Origin: JBAXGW01 sp037139195
Lineage (GTDB): Bacteria > Bacteroidota > Bacteroidia > Bacteroidales > JAHJDW01
Assembly (NCBI GenBank): GCA_037139195.1
Contig: JBAXGW010000051.1
Coordinates: 1 to 33,514 of the forward strand
Direction: 5' to 3'
DNA: 33,514 nt
Shown: in pieces, positions 1 to 7,249 of the stretch
How positions within the stretch are numbered: the stretch's first letter is position 1
Layout of the letters: each line of letters starts with the position of its first letter
Notes under the pieces: generated by a model
Told to the model about the DNA's origin: nothing
What the model saw: the letters and a program-made list of their open reading frames with translations, nothing else
The model's database searches: none
Program-made: the position numbers and the translations under genes

Positions 1-21
1 GATAGTAAAATCGAAATAATA

Positions 22-1134
22 TTAGATGAGTAAAGGGGATACCCAGTTTAATTTATTGCTATTTTCTACTACGTGGTAGTTCGTAATAATATAACCAGTT
101 TGCGTGAGCATTAGTCCTGTCCCAGTGGCTTTCACAGACATATCGGAATTAGAAGTAGTTTGAGTGTTTTTATAATCAATTTCTTTCACAATAAGTTTTT
201 TTACAATTATACTTGATTTTCCACTTACTGAAAACCCAATATTTGATCCGTAATTTCTATAGGTATTAATATTATTTTGAACTGCCCCATTAATACTAAG
301 TACTGTTTTTTCTCCCATGCAAAGTATTTTCAACAAATTTTCGCCTTTTAAGTTAACTTCAGATGAATACATAGCATCGGCTTTAACTGAATTTATTCCT
401 TCGTAAACAGTTCCTAAATAGTAGCTTTGATTGCTAACCAAAAAATAATTAAAATTTTGCCAATCTTTAAAACCCCAAATTATTCCGGCTTTATTGCCTT
501 TCGTATTTTCAAAATTTATTATTGCTTCAATTGCAAATTCTGACGATTCAATTGGCAAACTTATATATCTTGAAGTTCCGTCCTTAGTAAGCGACGACAA
601 TTCAAAATCTCCATTAATTATTTTAGCAGAGCTTTTATCGCTATTATAAATATCCCAATCATTTACATTGTTGTTAAAGTCGTCCTCCATGATATTCGAC
701 ACTTTCCCATCTTCGCCAAATTCTTTAAATTTATTATTTAGTATTTTTCCATTTTTATATTCAATTTCTTTGTTAATTTTCCCAGTCTCAAAATAATAAA
801 TACTAATCCCATTTTCAATTCCTTTTTCATTGAATTTCCGCTCTGCTTTTTTGTTGCCATTCTTATAATACCAAACACAGTTGCCTGCATAAGAATTTGA
901 GTCGTCTCTTAGAGTTGAGACATCTAAAATTTGACCCTCAAAATAAGGAGTTTCAGTTGAAACATAAAGCGATTTGTAATAATTTGGACTTTTATCTAAA
1001 AACCGATAATAATAAGCTTGCTCTTCTGAACAAGAAACTCCTCGTTTATCGAAAAAAAGCTTATTAGAATTTTGAGTATAACTAACGCTAATTGATGAAA
1101 GAAAAAAAATTGCAAAAAGACATATATTTCTCAT
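22..1134 (-). CDS. Exported protein with YwqK/MORN-like repeats and a clipped trypsin-like protease start
   Basis: The 370-residue product begins with a Sec signal peptide (hydrophobic residues 4-16, likely cut near YTQ). Residues about 85-135 hold YwqK/MORN-like motifs of the type YYKNGNKKAERKF and YFETGKINKEIEY. Residues about 150-320 look like a beta-rich concanavalin/LamG-type domain (NGDFELSS, GIIWGFKDWQNFNYFLVSN). The last part, GTGLMLTQTGYIITNYHVV, matches the opening of HtrA/trypsin-like serine proteases, with the catalytic His at about residue 354. The protein stops 16 residues later, so the catalytic Asp and Ser are missing. The stop lies 22 bases from the window edge, so a frameshift, a pseudogene, or a contig problem cannot be separated here. 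The start is ATG at 1134. Function is unknown; a surface or periplasmic protease is an inference from the His motif only. Confidence 0.7.
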   Translation of the reverse strand: MRNICLFAIFFLSSISVSYTQNSNKLFFDKRGVSCSEEQAYYYRFLDKSPNYYKSLYVSTETPYFEGQILDVSTLRDDSNSYAGNCVWYYKNGNKKAERKFNEKGIENGISIYYFETGKINKEIEYKNGKILNNKFKEFGEDGKVSNIMEDDFNNNVNDWDIYNSDKSSAKIINGDFELSSLTKDGTSRYISLPIESSEFAIEAIINFENTKGNKAGIIWGFKDWQNFNYFLVSNQSYYLGTVYEGINSVKADAMYSSEVNLKGENLLKILCMGEKTVLSINGAVQNNINTYRNYGSNIGFSVSGKSSIIVKKLIVKEIDYKNTQTTSNSDMSVKATGTGLMLTQTGYIITNYHVVENSNKLNWVSPLLI

Positions 1135-1269
1135 AAAATTTATTTATTAAATTGAAAATGTGCAAGTTGTATAGGATGGGATTAATTAATAAAACTTTAC
1201 AATATTATTGAAAATAATCTACACAAAAAAATATTATTAAAAAGAATTAAGTGCTATTTAAATAACTAG

Positions 1270-1277
1270 TAATTTTG
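1270..1277 (+). promoter_or_regulatory. Candidate -7 promoter element of corA
   Basis: TAATTTTG matches the Bacteroidota -7 consensus TAnnTTTG and lies 47 bases before the corA ATG. No TTTG is seen at the expected -33 distance, so this is a half-match only. Confidence 0.35.
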
Positions 1278-1324
1278 ACAGTACGAATTGAGGTAATTTC
1301 ACTTTTCCCTCTATTATTTAGTAT

Positions 1325-2413
1325 ATGAAAAACCAACATTTAAAATACAAAAACAAAAAGGCGAAAAAAGTAACCGAAAAAAATGGTCTTCCTCCTGGTA
1401 GCATCTATTATATTGGAAATCCTAATGACAATCCTTCACAAATAACTATAGTTAGTTATAGCAAAGATGAATTTTCAGAAATAAAAACTTTACTAGTTGA
1501 AGATTGTTTTGCTGAAAAAGATTCTTGTAATGTAAATTGGATAAATATCGATGGCATACATAATACCGATAACATAGAAAAAATAGGTTTGCATTATAAA
1601 TTACATCCACTGCTTTTGGAAGACATTGTTAACACTGAACAACGACCAAAACTAGAAGAATATGATAACGCTTTGTTTTTAACACTGAAGCTTCTATCGT
1701 ATAACACAAACACGCAAGAAATAGATTCGGAACACGTGAGTTTTGTTTTAACAGGCAATACGTTAATTTCTTTCCAAGAAAATAATGCCGACTCATTTGA
1801 GTTGTTGAGAAAAAGAATTGAAGCTGGAAAAGGAACAATTAGAGCAAAAGGTACTGATTACCTGCTATACTCGCTTTTAGATGTGGTTGTAGATAATTAC
1901 TTTTCGATTATTGAAAATATAAGCGAAACAATCGAAAATTTAGAAGAAGAATTATTTGAAAATCCAAATCAATCATCGCTTCAAACAATTCAAAACAATA
2001 AAAAAGACTTTTTAATTTTACGAAAAGCTATTTACCCACTTCGTGAGTCAATATATAAACTTCAAAATAATGACTCAAATTTAATAAAAGAATCTACAGC
2101 CAAATATTTTCGAGATGTGTATGATCATACCATACAAATAATTGAAAACATAGAAAATTATCGCGATATAAATTTAGGATTAAAAGATATTTATCTCTCA
2201 AGCATCAGTCTGAAGATGAATAGGATAATGCAAGTTTTAACTATTATTTCCACCATTTTTATTCCACTTACTTTTATAGTAGGTTTATATGGAATGAATT
2301 TTGATTTTATGCCCGAATTACATTGGAGATATGGCTACTTTTTTGTTTGGGGTGTTATCGTAGTTGTTACAATTTCATTGACCATCGCTTTTAAGAGAAA
2401 AAAATGGTTTTAA
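1325..2413 (+). CDS. corA: CorA-family magnesium/cobalt transporter
   Basis: This inner-membrane channel carries Mg2+ (and Co2+/Ni2+ in some relatives) into the cell as a pentamer. The 362-residue length is normal for the family. The N-terminal two thirds form the soluble funnel, including HPLLLEDIVNTEQRPKLEEYDNALFLTL and a long helical region at about 185-290. Two membrane helices close the protein: residues about 300-322, ending in the diagnostic GMN motif (323-325), and about 336-355, followed by the basic tail KRKKWF. The gene stands alone with a possible promoter element 47 bases upstream. No Mg2+ riboswitch is recognisable in the 190-base leader. Assignment is firm; exact metal preference is not visible in sequence. 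Confidence 0.95.
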   Translation: MKNQHLKYKNKKAKKVTEKNGLPPGSIYYIGNPNDNPSQITIVSYSKDEFSEIKTLLVEDCFAEKDSCNVNWINIDGIHNTDNIEKIGLHYKLHPLLLEDIVNTEQRPKLEEYDNALFLTLKLLSYNTNTQEIDSEHVSFVLTGNTLISFQENNADSFELLRKRIEAGKGTIRAKGTDYLLYSLLDVVVDNYFSIIENISETIENLEEELFENPNQSSLQTIQNNKKDFLILRKAIYPLRESIYKLQNNDSNLIKESTAKYFRDVYDHTIQIIENIENYRDINLGLKDIYLSSISLKMNRIMQVLTIISTIFIPLTFIVGLYGMNFDFMPELHWRYGYFFVWGVIVVVTISLTIAFKRKKWF

Positions 2414-2510
2414 TTTTATTGTAAGTTACGTTGCAATTTTCAAATACTTAAAAATGAAAGTGTCCAAAAAGTCGTAATTTATTCATTTTGCTCATTTTTG
2501 AATTTAGTCA

Positions 2511-2526
2511 TCCGCCAGTTGGCGGA
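2511..2526. repeat. GC-rich palindrome TCCGCCA-GT-TGGCGGA
   Basis: A perfect 7-bp inverted repeat with a 2-base centre in strongly AT-rich surroundings. It resembles the short dispersed intergenic palindromes found in many Bacteroidota genomes. It lacks a T-run, so it is not a standard terminator. Confidence 0.6.
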
Positions 2527-2688
2527 CTCCTAAATATCAAAAACTTCACAACCTTGAACTTTTAATTTTAGAACACCTTCTAAGAATATAAGTAGCATTT
2601 TAGACAGCCCTATTGTATTAAGCACAAATATGTTTTTTTTGCTTACACTGTGAATTCTTATTAAGGGTTTACTGAAAATTGATTTTTT

Positions 2689-2745
2689 TTAGACAATAAT
2701 TCAAAGTACAGTATAAGTTAGCTTGTACGTTTTTTTAATGTCTAA
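2689..2745. repeat. Nested inverted repeat, long imperfect hairpin
   Basis: TTAGACA (2689-2695) pairs with TGTCTAA (2739-2745), and GTACA (2706-2710) pairs with TGTAC (2724-2728). The two pairs are separated by 10 bases on each side, so the arms form one 22-position imperfect stem with a 13-base loop. It lies just downstream of the minus-strand peroxiredoxin gene and could act as its terminator or processing site, although the T-run is on the wrong side for a classical terminator. Confidence 0.45.
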
Positions 2746-2766
2746 CAACAAAATGAAATTTTAATT

Positions 2767-3393
2767 TTAGTGCTTAGATAGGTAATTTGCAACACCTTCA
2801 GCTGTTGGTTTCATTGCCTCTTTGCCTTTTTCCCAGTTTGCAGGACAAACTTCGCCGTTTTCCTCAAAATATTGAAGTGCATCAACCATTCTTATCGCTT
2901 CATTAACATTTCTGCCTAATGGCAAATCATTTACTAATTGGTGGCGAACAACTCCGTTTTTATCAATTAAAAACAAACCACGGTATGCTACTGGTGCACC
3001 TTCAAAAACAACTTGGTCGTTTTCATCATAGCCCCAACTACCAGCTAAAACTTCATAGTTTTGAGCTATAGACTTAGACAAATCAGCAACTAAAGGAAAT
3101 TTAACGCCTTTAATCCCACCTTTGTTTAATTCGGTATTTAACCATGCCCAGTGCGAAAACTCAGAGTCAACAGAACATCCAATAACTTGAACATTTCTTT
3201 TTTCAAATTCAGCTAATTGCTCTTGGAAAGCAAGAATTTCAGTGGGGCAAACAAACGTAAAATCTAATGGATAAAAGAATAAAACGATGTCTTTTTTGCC
3301 TATAAATTGTTCTAATGAAAAATCAACAATATCGTTACCGTTAACAACTGCTTTTGCTGAAAATAATGGAGCCTTTTTTCCTACTAATGACAT
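2767..3393 (-). CDS. Peroxiredoxin, typical 2-Cys (AhpC/Prx1 type)
   Basis: This cytoplasmic thiol peroxidase reduces H2O2 and organic peroxides. The 208-residue product has the peroxidatic Cys49 in DFTFVCPTE and the resolving Cys183 in GEVCPANW, so it is a two-Cys enzyme forming an intersubunit disulfide. The Prx core Arg is present in the region around VAYRGLFLIDKNG. The partner reductase AhpF or thioredoxin is not in the window. The gene is monocistronic and divergent from the ZIP gene; a -7 box lies 82 bases upstream of its ATG. Whether to name it ahpC or a Prx1/tsa-type gene cannot be settled without alignment, so no symbol is given. Confidence 0.93.
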   Translation of the reverse strand: MSLVGKKAPLFSAKAVVNGNDIVDFSLEQFIGKKDIVLFFYPLDFTFVCPTEILAFQEQLAEFEKRNVQVIGCSVDSEFSHWAWLNTELNKGGIKGVKFPLVADLSKSIAQNYEVLAGSWGYDENDQVVFEGAPVAYRGLFLIDKNGVVRHQLVNDLPLGRNVNEAIRMVDALQYFEENGEVCPANWEKGKEAMKPTAEGVANYLSKH

Positions 3394-3474
3394 AATGTTA
3401 TAATTTTAAATTAATATTATTATTAAGTTTTTGATTGAAAATTTCTACATAAAATAATTAAGTATTTCAATGCT

Positions 3475-3482
3475 CAAATATA
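3475..3482 (-). promoter_or_regulatory. Candidate -7 promoter element of the peroxiredoxin gene
   Basis: Read on the minus strand, TATATTTG is a full match to TAnnTTTG. About 20 bases further upstream lies TTTT, three of four matches to the -33 TTTG. It lies about 82 bases before the ATG. No peroxide-response operator was recognised. Confidence 0.45.
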
Positions 3483-3527
3483 AAACATTTTTTCTTGTTT
3501 AGAAAAAATTTAAATAAGAATTTTTGT

Positions 3528-3535
3528 TAAATTTG
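3528..3535 (+). promoter_or_regulatory. Candidate -7 promoter element of the ZIP gene
   Basis: TAAATTTG matches TAnnTTTG and lies 20 bases before the ZIP ATG, giving a very short leader. No TTTG is seen at the standard -33 spacing. Confidence 0.4.
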
Positions 3536-3555
3536 TGAAAAATTAAAAAACGAAA

Positions 3556-4302
3556 ATGAATCTTTTATTACTTTCGATATTATTATTTGTAACAGCCTTA
3601 TTAAGTGGGTTGTCAATTTACATTTTGAAGCCCGACAATAAAAATTATTTAAAACTTTTACTTTCTTTTAGTGGAGCTTTTTTATTTTCTATAGCTGTAA
3701 TTAATATTTTACCCGAAATATTTAGTCATGGCGACAACCATTACATTGGTATATACATAATCATTGGATTTTTGACTCAACTTTTGCTCGATTATATTAC
3801 ACATGGCGTTGAACATGGACATACCCATAACGAACACGCTCATCATCATCATTCATCAATGCCATACTTAACATTAATGATTGGTATTTGCATCCATTCT
3901 TTTCTCGAAGGTATGCCTTTTGTTGAAGCCATTGATGAACACACACGAAATGCTATGTTTTTTGGTATCGTTATTCATAATATTCCAATTGCTTTAGTAT
4001 TAATGAGTTTGTTTATTCAATCTAATATGAGTAAAAAAAATGCTATTACCCTACTAGCTATTTTTGCGTTAATGACTCCACTCGGAGCCCTTGCTAGCAA
4101 TGAGTTTAACTATTTATTTGAAAATAGCATAGAAAATTATTTAGGAATTATAATGGCAATTGTTGTAGGAATTTTTCTACATGTTTCAACATCAATTTTA
4201 TTTGAATCAACTGAACATCATACTTATAACCGTAAAAAACTTATAACAGTAGTAATAGGAATTGCGACAGCAATTTTAACTTCACTAGGACATGCTCATT
4301 AA
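3556..4302 (+). CDS. ZIP-family divalent metal (probably zinc) transporter
   Basis: This 248-residue inner-membrane protein has about eight hydrophobic segments and is expected to import Zn2+ or a similar divalent cation. A His-rich stretch between segments (residues about 90-102, HGHTHNEHAHHHHSS) is typical of ZIP metal-sensing loops. The two ZIP core helices are visible as GICIHSFLEGMPF and GIVIHNIPIALVLM, carrying the metal-ligand pattern HxxxE and HNxP. In the second helix the usual Glu after HNxP is replaced by Ala (HNIPIA), so the binuclear site differs from the classical one. It is convergent with the DEAD-like gene, with only 5 bases between stops. No Zur operator was recognised. Confidence 0.88.
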   Translation: MNLLLLSILLFVTALLSGLSIYILKPDNKNYLKLLLSFSGAFLFSIAVINILPEIFSHGDNHYIGIYIIIGFLTQLLLDYITHGVEHGHTHNEHAHHHHSSMPYLTLMIGICIHSFLEGMPFVEAIDEHTRNAMFFGIVIHNIPIALVLMSLFIQSNMSKKNAITLLAIFALMTPLGALASNEFNYLFENSIENYLGIIMAIVVGIFLHVSTSILFESTEHHTYNRKKLITVVIGIATAILTSLGHAH

Positions 4303-4307
4303 TATCA

Positions 4308-4922
4308 CTAAACTATAGATTCAACTATAACAACATTTTCCATATATTTTTCTATAAAACGAGAAATCTTATCAGTTTCAACTTTAGCAAATAGAATTTG
4401 CTGTGATTTTGGAATACTAGTTGCTATTCTATTTATTACAACAATACGTTCTGATTTAATTACTAAATCAGCATCATCAATAATAAACATTTTTAAATCA
4501 TTGATATTTATTGCATTGAAAGAAAACAAATCATTTATTTGTTTTGATGTTCCAATAACGATATCCATTCCAAAATAAATAATTTCCTTTTGCTTTTGCA
4601 TTGAAACCTTGGGTTTAACGCAATAAACTCTTAAATTAGTATTGCTCCCAAGCATTTTGAAAAGTTCAACCATTTCCAGCCCTCGTTCATCATTTTCAAC
4701 TAAAATTATTGCCCGTGGCACATCATTTAACTCCCTATCTAGGCGCTGAATTACATTAATAACAATGCTGCTAGTTTTTCCAGATTTTTCGGGTGCAATA
4801 CATAAAACATTTGCTCCACTTTTAATTTTAGGTATACTCACTTTTTGAATTTCTGTAGGATTAACAATTTCTGCAGCAGATAATGATGAAACTAAGTGAG
4901 GATGTAATTTATCTTTAAACAT
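4308..4922 (-). CDS. Stand-alone DEAD-box-like RecA1 domain with degenerate motifs
   Basis: The 204-residue protein matches only the first RecA-like domain of DEAD-box RNA helicases. A Q-motif is visible at residues 21-26 (NPTEIQ), motif I at 43-50 (APEKSGKT, against the usual AxTGSGKT), and motif II at 149-152 (DDAD instead of DEAD). The usual motif Ib TPGR is replaced by GTSKQ, and motif III SAT is replaced by FAKV. The second RecA domain with the helicase C motifs IV-VI is absent, and the stop is clean. ATP binding is plausible because the P-loop Lys49 and Thr50 remain; unwinding on its own is unlikely. It lies downstream of fumC, separated by a terminator and a tandem repeat. It might be an accessory ATPase/RNA-binding factor or a paralogue fragment maintained under selection. 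Confidence 0.75.
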   Translation of the reverse strand: MFKDKLHPHLVSSLSAAEIVNPTEIQKVSIPKIKSGANVLCIAPEKSGKTSSIVINVIQRLDRELNDVPRAIILVENDERGLEMVELFKMLGSNTNLRVYCVKPKVSMQKQKEIIYFGMDIVIGTSKQINDLFSFNAININDLKMFIIDDADLVIKSERIVVINRIATSIPKSQQILFAKVETDKISRFIEKYMENVVIVESIV

Positions 4923-4928
4923 TATTTG

Positions 4929-4956
4929 GTGATTAGTGAATAGTGATTAGTGAATA
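4929..4956. repeat. Two tandem 14-bp repeats GTGATTAGTGAATA
   Basis: Two perfect head-to-tail copies (4929-4942, 4943-4956) lie immediately upstream of the DEAD-like gene start at 4922, in the spacer to fumC. Nothing coding is associated. Simple repeats of this GTGAATAGTGATTAG type occur between genes in Bacteroidota. Confidence 0.8.
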
Positions 4957-5024
4957 GAGCCATTCAGCTAATATCCACTTACAGTTCTAAGGATTTATTG
5001 CAAAAATACGCTTTTTAAATCAAA

Positions 5025-5056
5025 CAAAAAAGTCTGCAAACTAAAAGAATGCAGAC
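5025..5056 (-). terminator. Rho-independent terminator of fumC
   Basis: On the minus strand GTCTGCA pairs perfectly with TGCAGAC across an 11-base loop and is followed by six T. It starts 42 bases after the fumC stop codon. Confidence 0.8.
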
Positions 5057-5097
5057 CTAATAGCCATTTACCTTTTACCGTGAACCATGCTCCATGT

Positions 5098-6480
5098 CTA
5101 TATCATTTTCTTCGCATCTACCCATTTACTGAAATCTTCATCAGCAACAAGACCTAACGCAATTGCTGCTTGACGTAATGTTAAATTTTCTTTGTGCGCT
5201 TTTTTTGCAATTTTAGCAGCATTATCATAGCCAATATGAGTATTTAATGCAGTTACAAGCATCAAAGAATTTTCGAGATTAAAATCAATCCTTTCCTTAT
5301 TTGCTTCTATACCATCAGCACAATTATCGTTAAAAGAAACTGCTGCATCAGCTATTAAACGGGCTGACATTAAAAGATTATAGATAATAACTGGCTTAAA
5401 TACATTTAATTGAAAATGTCCGCTCATTCCCCCAATTGTAATAGCAGCATCATTGCCAATAACTTGTGCACAAACCATAGCCATTGCTTCTGTTTGCGTT
5501 GGATTAACTTTTCCAGGCATTATAGAAGAACCTGGTTCATTTTCTGGCAACATCAACTCTCCTATTCCACAACGTGGACCAGAAGCTAACAAACGAATAT
5601 TATTTGCAATATGCATTAAACTTACAGCAACAGTTTTCAAAGCTCCAGAAGCTTCAACCATAGAGTCTTTTGAAGACAGTGACTCGAATTTATTAGGCGC
5701 AGTAATAAATGGCAAACCTGTTTCTTTACTTATATAGGATGCAACAATAACATCATAACCTTTTGGAGCATTAAGCCCTGTTCCAACTGCGGTTCCACCA
5801 AGTGCAAGCTCTGAAAGATGTGCTAAACAGTTTTCAAGTGTTTTAATTCCATGATCAATTTGCGAAACATAACCCGAAAATTCTTGCCCTAAAGTAATTG
5901 GTGTGGCATCCATCAAATGGGTACGACCAATTTTCACTATTTCAGCAAATTCTTTTGATTTATTATCTAATGTATTTCTTAGTAAATGTAATGCAGGAAT
6001 AGTGTCTTTTACAATAATTTTATAAGCAGCAATGCTCATTGCAGCTGGAAATGTATCATTTGAAGATTGAGATTTATTTACATGGTCGTTAGGATGTAAT
6101 ATTTTCTTTTCATCTAACAGATTTCCTCCATTCAAAACGTGCGCACGATTTGCAATCACCTCATTAACGTTCATATTACTTTGTGTGCCAGAACCTGTCT
6201 GCCAAACAACTAAAGGGAATTGATCCATTAATTCACCTCTCACTATTTCGTCGCATACTTTTGCTATTAGTTCTGTTTTTTGTACATCTAGTACGCCCAG
6301 TTCTTTATTTGCATAAGCAGCTGATTTCTTCAAAATAGCAAAAGCTTCAATAATTTCTTTTGGCATCAATTGTCCGCCAATTTTAAAATTATCTTTTGAA
6401 CGTTGTGTTTGGGCTCCCCAATATTTATCCTCAGGAACTTCAACATTTCCCATTGTGTCTTTTTCAATTCTGTATTTCAT
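5098..6480 (-). CDS. fumC: Fumarate hydratase class II
   Basis: This cytoplasmic TCA-cycle enzyme interconverts fumarate and L-malate without an iron-sulfur cluster. The 460-residue length is typical of the homotetrameric class II family. The superfamily signature GSSIMPGKVNPTQ is present at residues 317-329, including the catalytic Ser318 in the same position as in the E. coli enzyme, and the catalytic His motif GRTHLMDATP lies near residue 187. The N-terminus MKYRIEKDTMGNVEVP is the normal family start (ATG at 6480). It is transcribed alone, divergent from hpt, and followed by a terminator at 5025-5056. Aspartase and argininosuccinate lyase are excluded by the GSSxMP context and overall sequence. 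Confidence 0.97.
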   Translation of the reverse strand: MKYRIEKDTMGNVEVPEDKYWGAQTQRSKDNFKIGGQLMPKEIIEAFAILKKSAAYANKELGVLDVQKTELIAKVCDEIVRGELMDQFPLVVWQTGSGTQSNMNVNEVIANRAHVLNGGNLLDEKKILHPNDHVNKSQSSNDTFPAAMSIAAYKIIVKDTIPALHLLRNTLDNKSKEFAEIVKIGRTHLMDATPITLGQEFSGYVSQIDHGIKTLENCLAHLSELALGGTAVGTGLNAPKGYDVIVASYISKETGLPFITAPNKFESLSSKDSMVEASGALKTVAVSLMHIANNIRLLASGPRCGIGELMLPENEPGSSIMPGKVNPTQTEAMAMVCAQVIGNDAAITIGGMSGHFQLNVFKPVIIYNLLMSARLIADAAVSFNDNCADGIEANKERIDFNLENSLMLVTALNTHIGYDNAAKIAKKAHKENLTLRQAAIALGLVADEDFSKWVDAKKMI

Positions 6481-6646
6481 AATAAAATAATTTGAAAACT
6501 AAATTACGAATTAATTCAATAAACTACGAAATAATTATCTTTTTAGCTTTAAAAAAATCAATTTTAATAGAGTCTTTGAAAAATACTGTCTATGTTGACA
6601 GCCATAAAAAAAAATTAAACTGAGTAAAGGCGCACAACGAACTTAA

Positions 6647-6678
6647 TTTGTTTAACCCATTGTTTTTGCGTAAGTTTG
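6647..6678 (+). promoter_or_regulatory. Bacteroidota promoter of the hpt-adk-obg operon
   Basis: TTTG (6647-6650), a 20-base spacer and TAAGTTTG (6671-6678) match the TTTG-N19-21-TAnnTTTG consensus exactly. The predicted start is near 6684, about 22 bases before the hpt ATG. Confidence 0.8.
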
Positions 6679-6706
6679 TAAATTAAATAAATCAACCCAA
6701 TTTTCG

Positions 6707-7237
6707 ATGGTTAAAATCAATATTAAAGACAAAACTTTTAAGGTTTATATTAATAGCACTGCTATTGAAAAAAGAATTGAAGATATTGCTACGCAAATTA
6801 ATTCCGATTACAAAGATAAATCGCCAATTTTCCTTGGTGTTTTGAATGGTTCATTTATGTTTGCTTCCGATTTGTACAAAAAAATTACAATTACAAGTGA
6901 AATTTCTTTCGTTAAGCTCGCTTCATACAGCGGAACAGAAACAACAGGTGAAGTAAAAAAATTGATTGGTTTGAATGAAAGCCTAAAGGGAAAAGATATT
7001 ATTATTATTGAAGATATTGTAGACACAGGTATTACCATTGAAAAACTTGTAAATGAGCTTAACAATCTTGAAGTTTCAAGCATTAAAATTGCTACACTGC
7101 TTTTAAAACCAGAATCTTACAAAAAAAATATTAAAATCGATTACTTCTGCTTTGAAATTCCTAATAATTTTGTAGTTGGTTATGGGCTTGACTATGATGG
7201 ACTTGGCAGAAATTTTCCAGATATTTATTCTTTATAA
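6707..7237 (+). CDS. hpt: Hypoxanthine phosphoribosyltransferase
   Basis: This purine salvage enzyme converts hypoxanthine (and guanine) with PRPP to IMP (or GMP). The 176-residue protein has the PRPP-binding signature IIIIEDIVDTGIT with the acidic pair E102-D103, the flexible-loop motif LASYSGTETTGEVK, and the C-terminal base-binding region DYFCFEIPNNFVVGYGLDYDG typical of type I HPRT. The start is ATG at 6707, closely behind the promoter at 6647-6678. It is the first gene of a tight run with three adenylate kinase domains and obg; the next start follows after 12 bases. Grouping with adk makes sense because both handle purine nucleotides. Confidence 0.95.
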   Translation: MVKINIKDKTFKVYINSTAIEKRIEDIATQINSDYKDKSPIFLGVLNGSFMFASDLYKKITITSEISFVKLASYSGTETTGEVKKLIGLNESLKGKDIIIIEDIVDTGITIEKLVNELNNLEVSSIKIATLLLKPESYKKNIKIDYFCFEIPNNFVVGYGLDYDGLGRNFPDIYSL

Positions 7238-7249
7238 AATTTTATCTAA

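Larger units (their letters stand above)
2414..2766. other. Gene-free gap between convergent corA and peroxiredoxin genes
   Basis: No coding potential is seen in these 353 bases. The gap holds a GC-rich palindrome (2511-2526), a possible decayed mobile-element remnant (2460-2610) and a nested inverted repeat (2689-2745), all listed separately. No clean rho-independent terminator is seen for either flanking gene. Confidence 0.6.

Noticed and set aside
5453..5737. Plus-strand frame inside fumC
   Set aside because: It is a shadow of the strongly conserved fumarase sequence on the minus strand.
6588..6603. Small hairpin CTGTC/GACAG between fumC and hpt
   Set aside because: Only 5 bp with an AT-rich context and no T-run; too weak to call as a terminator or operator.
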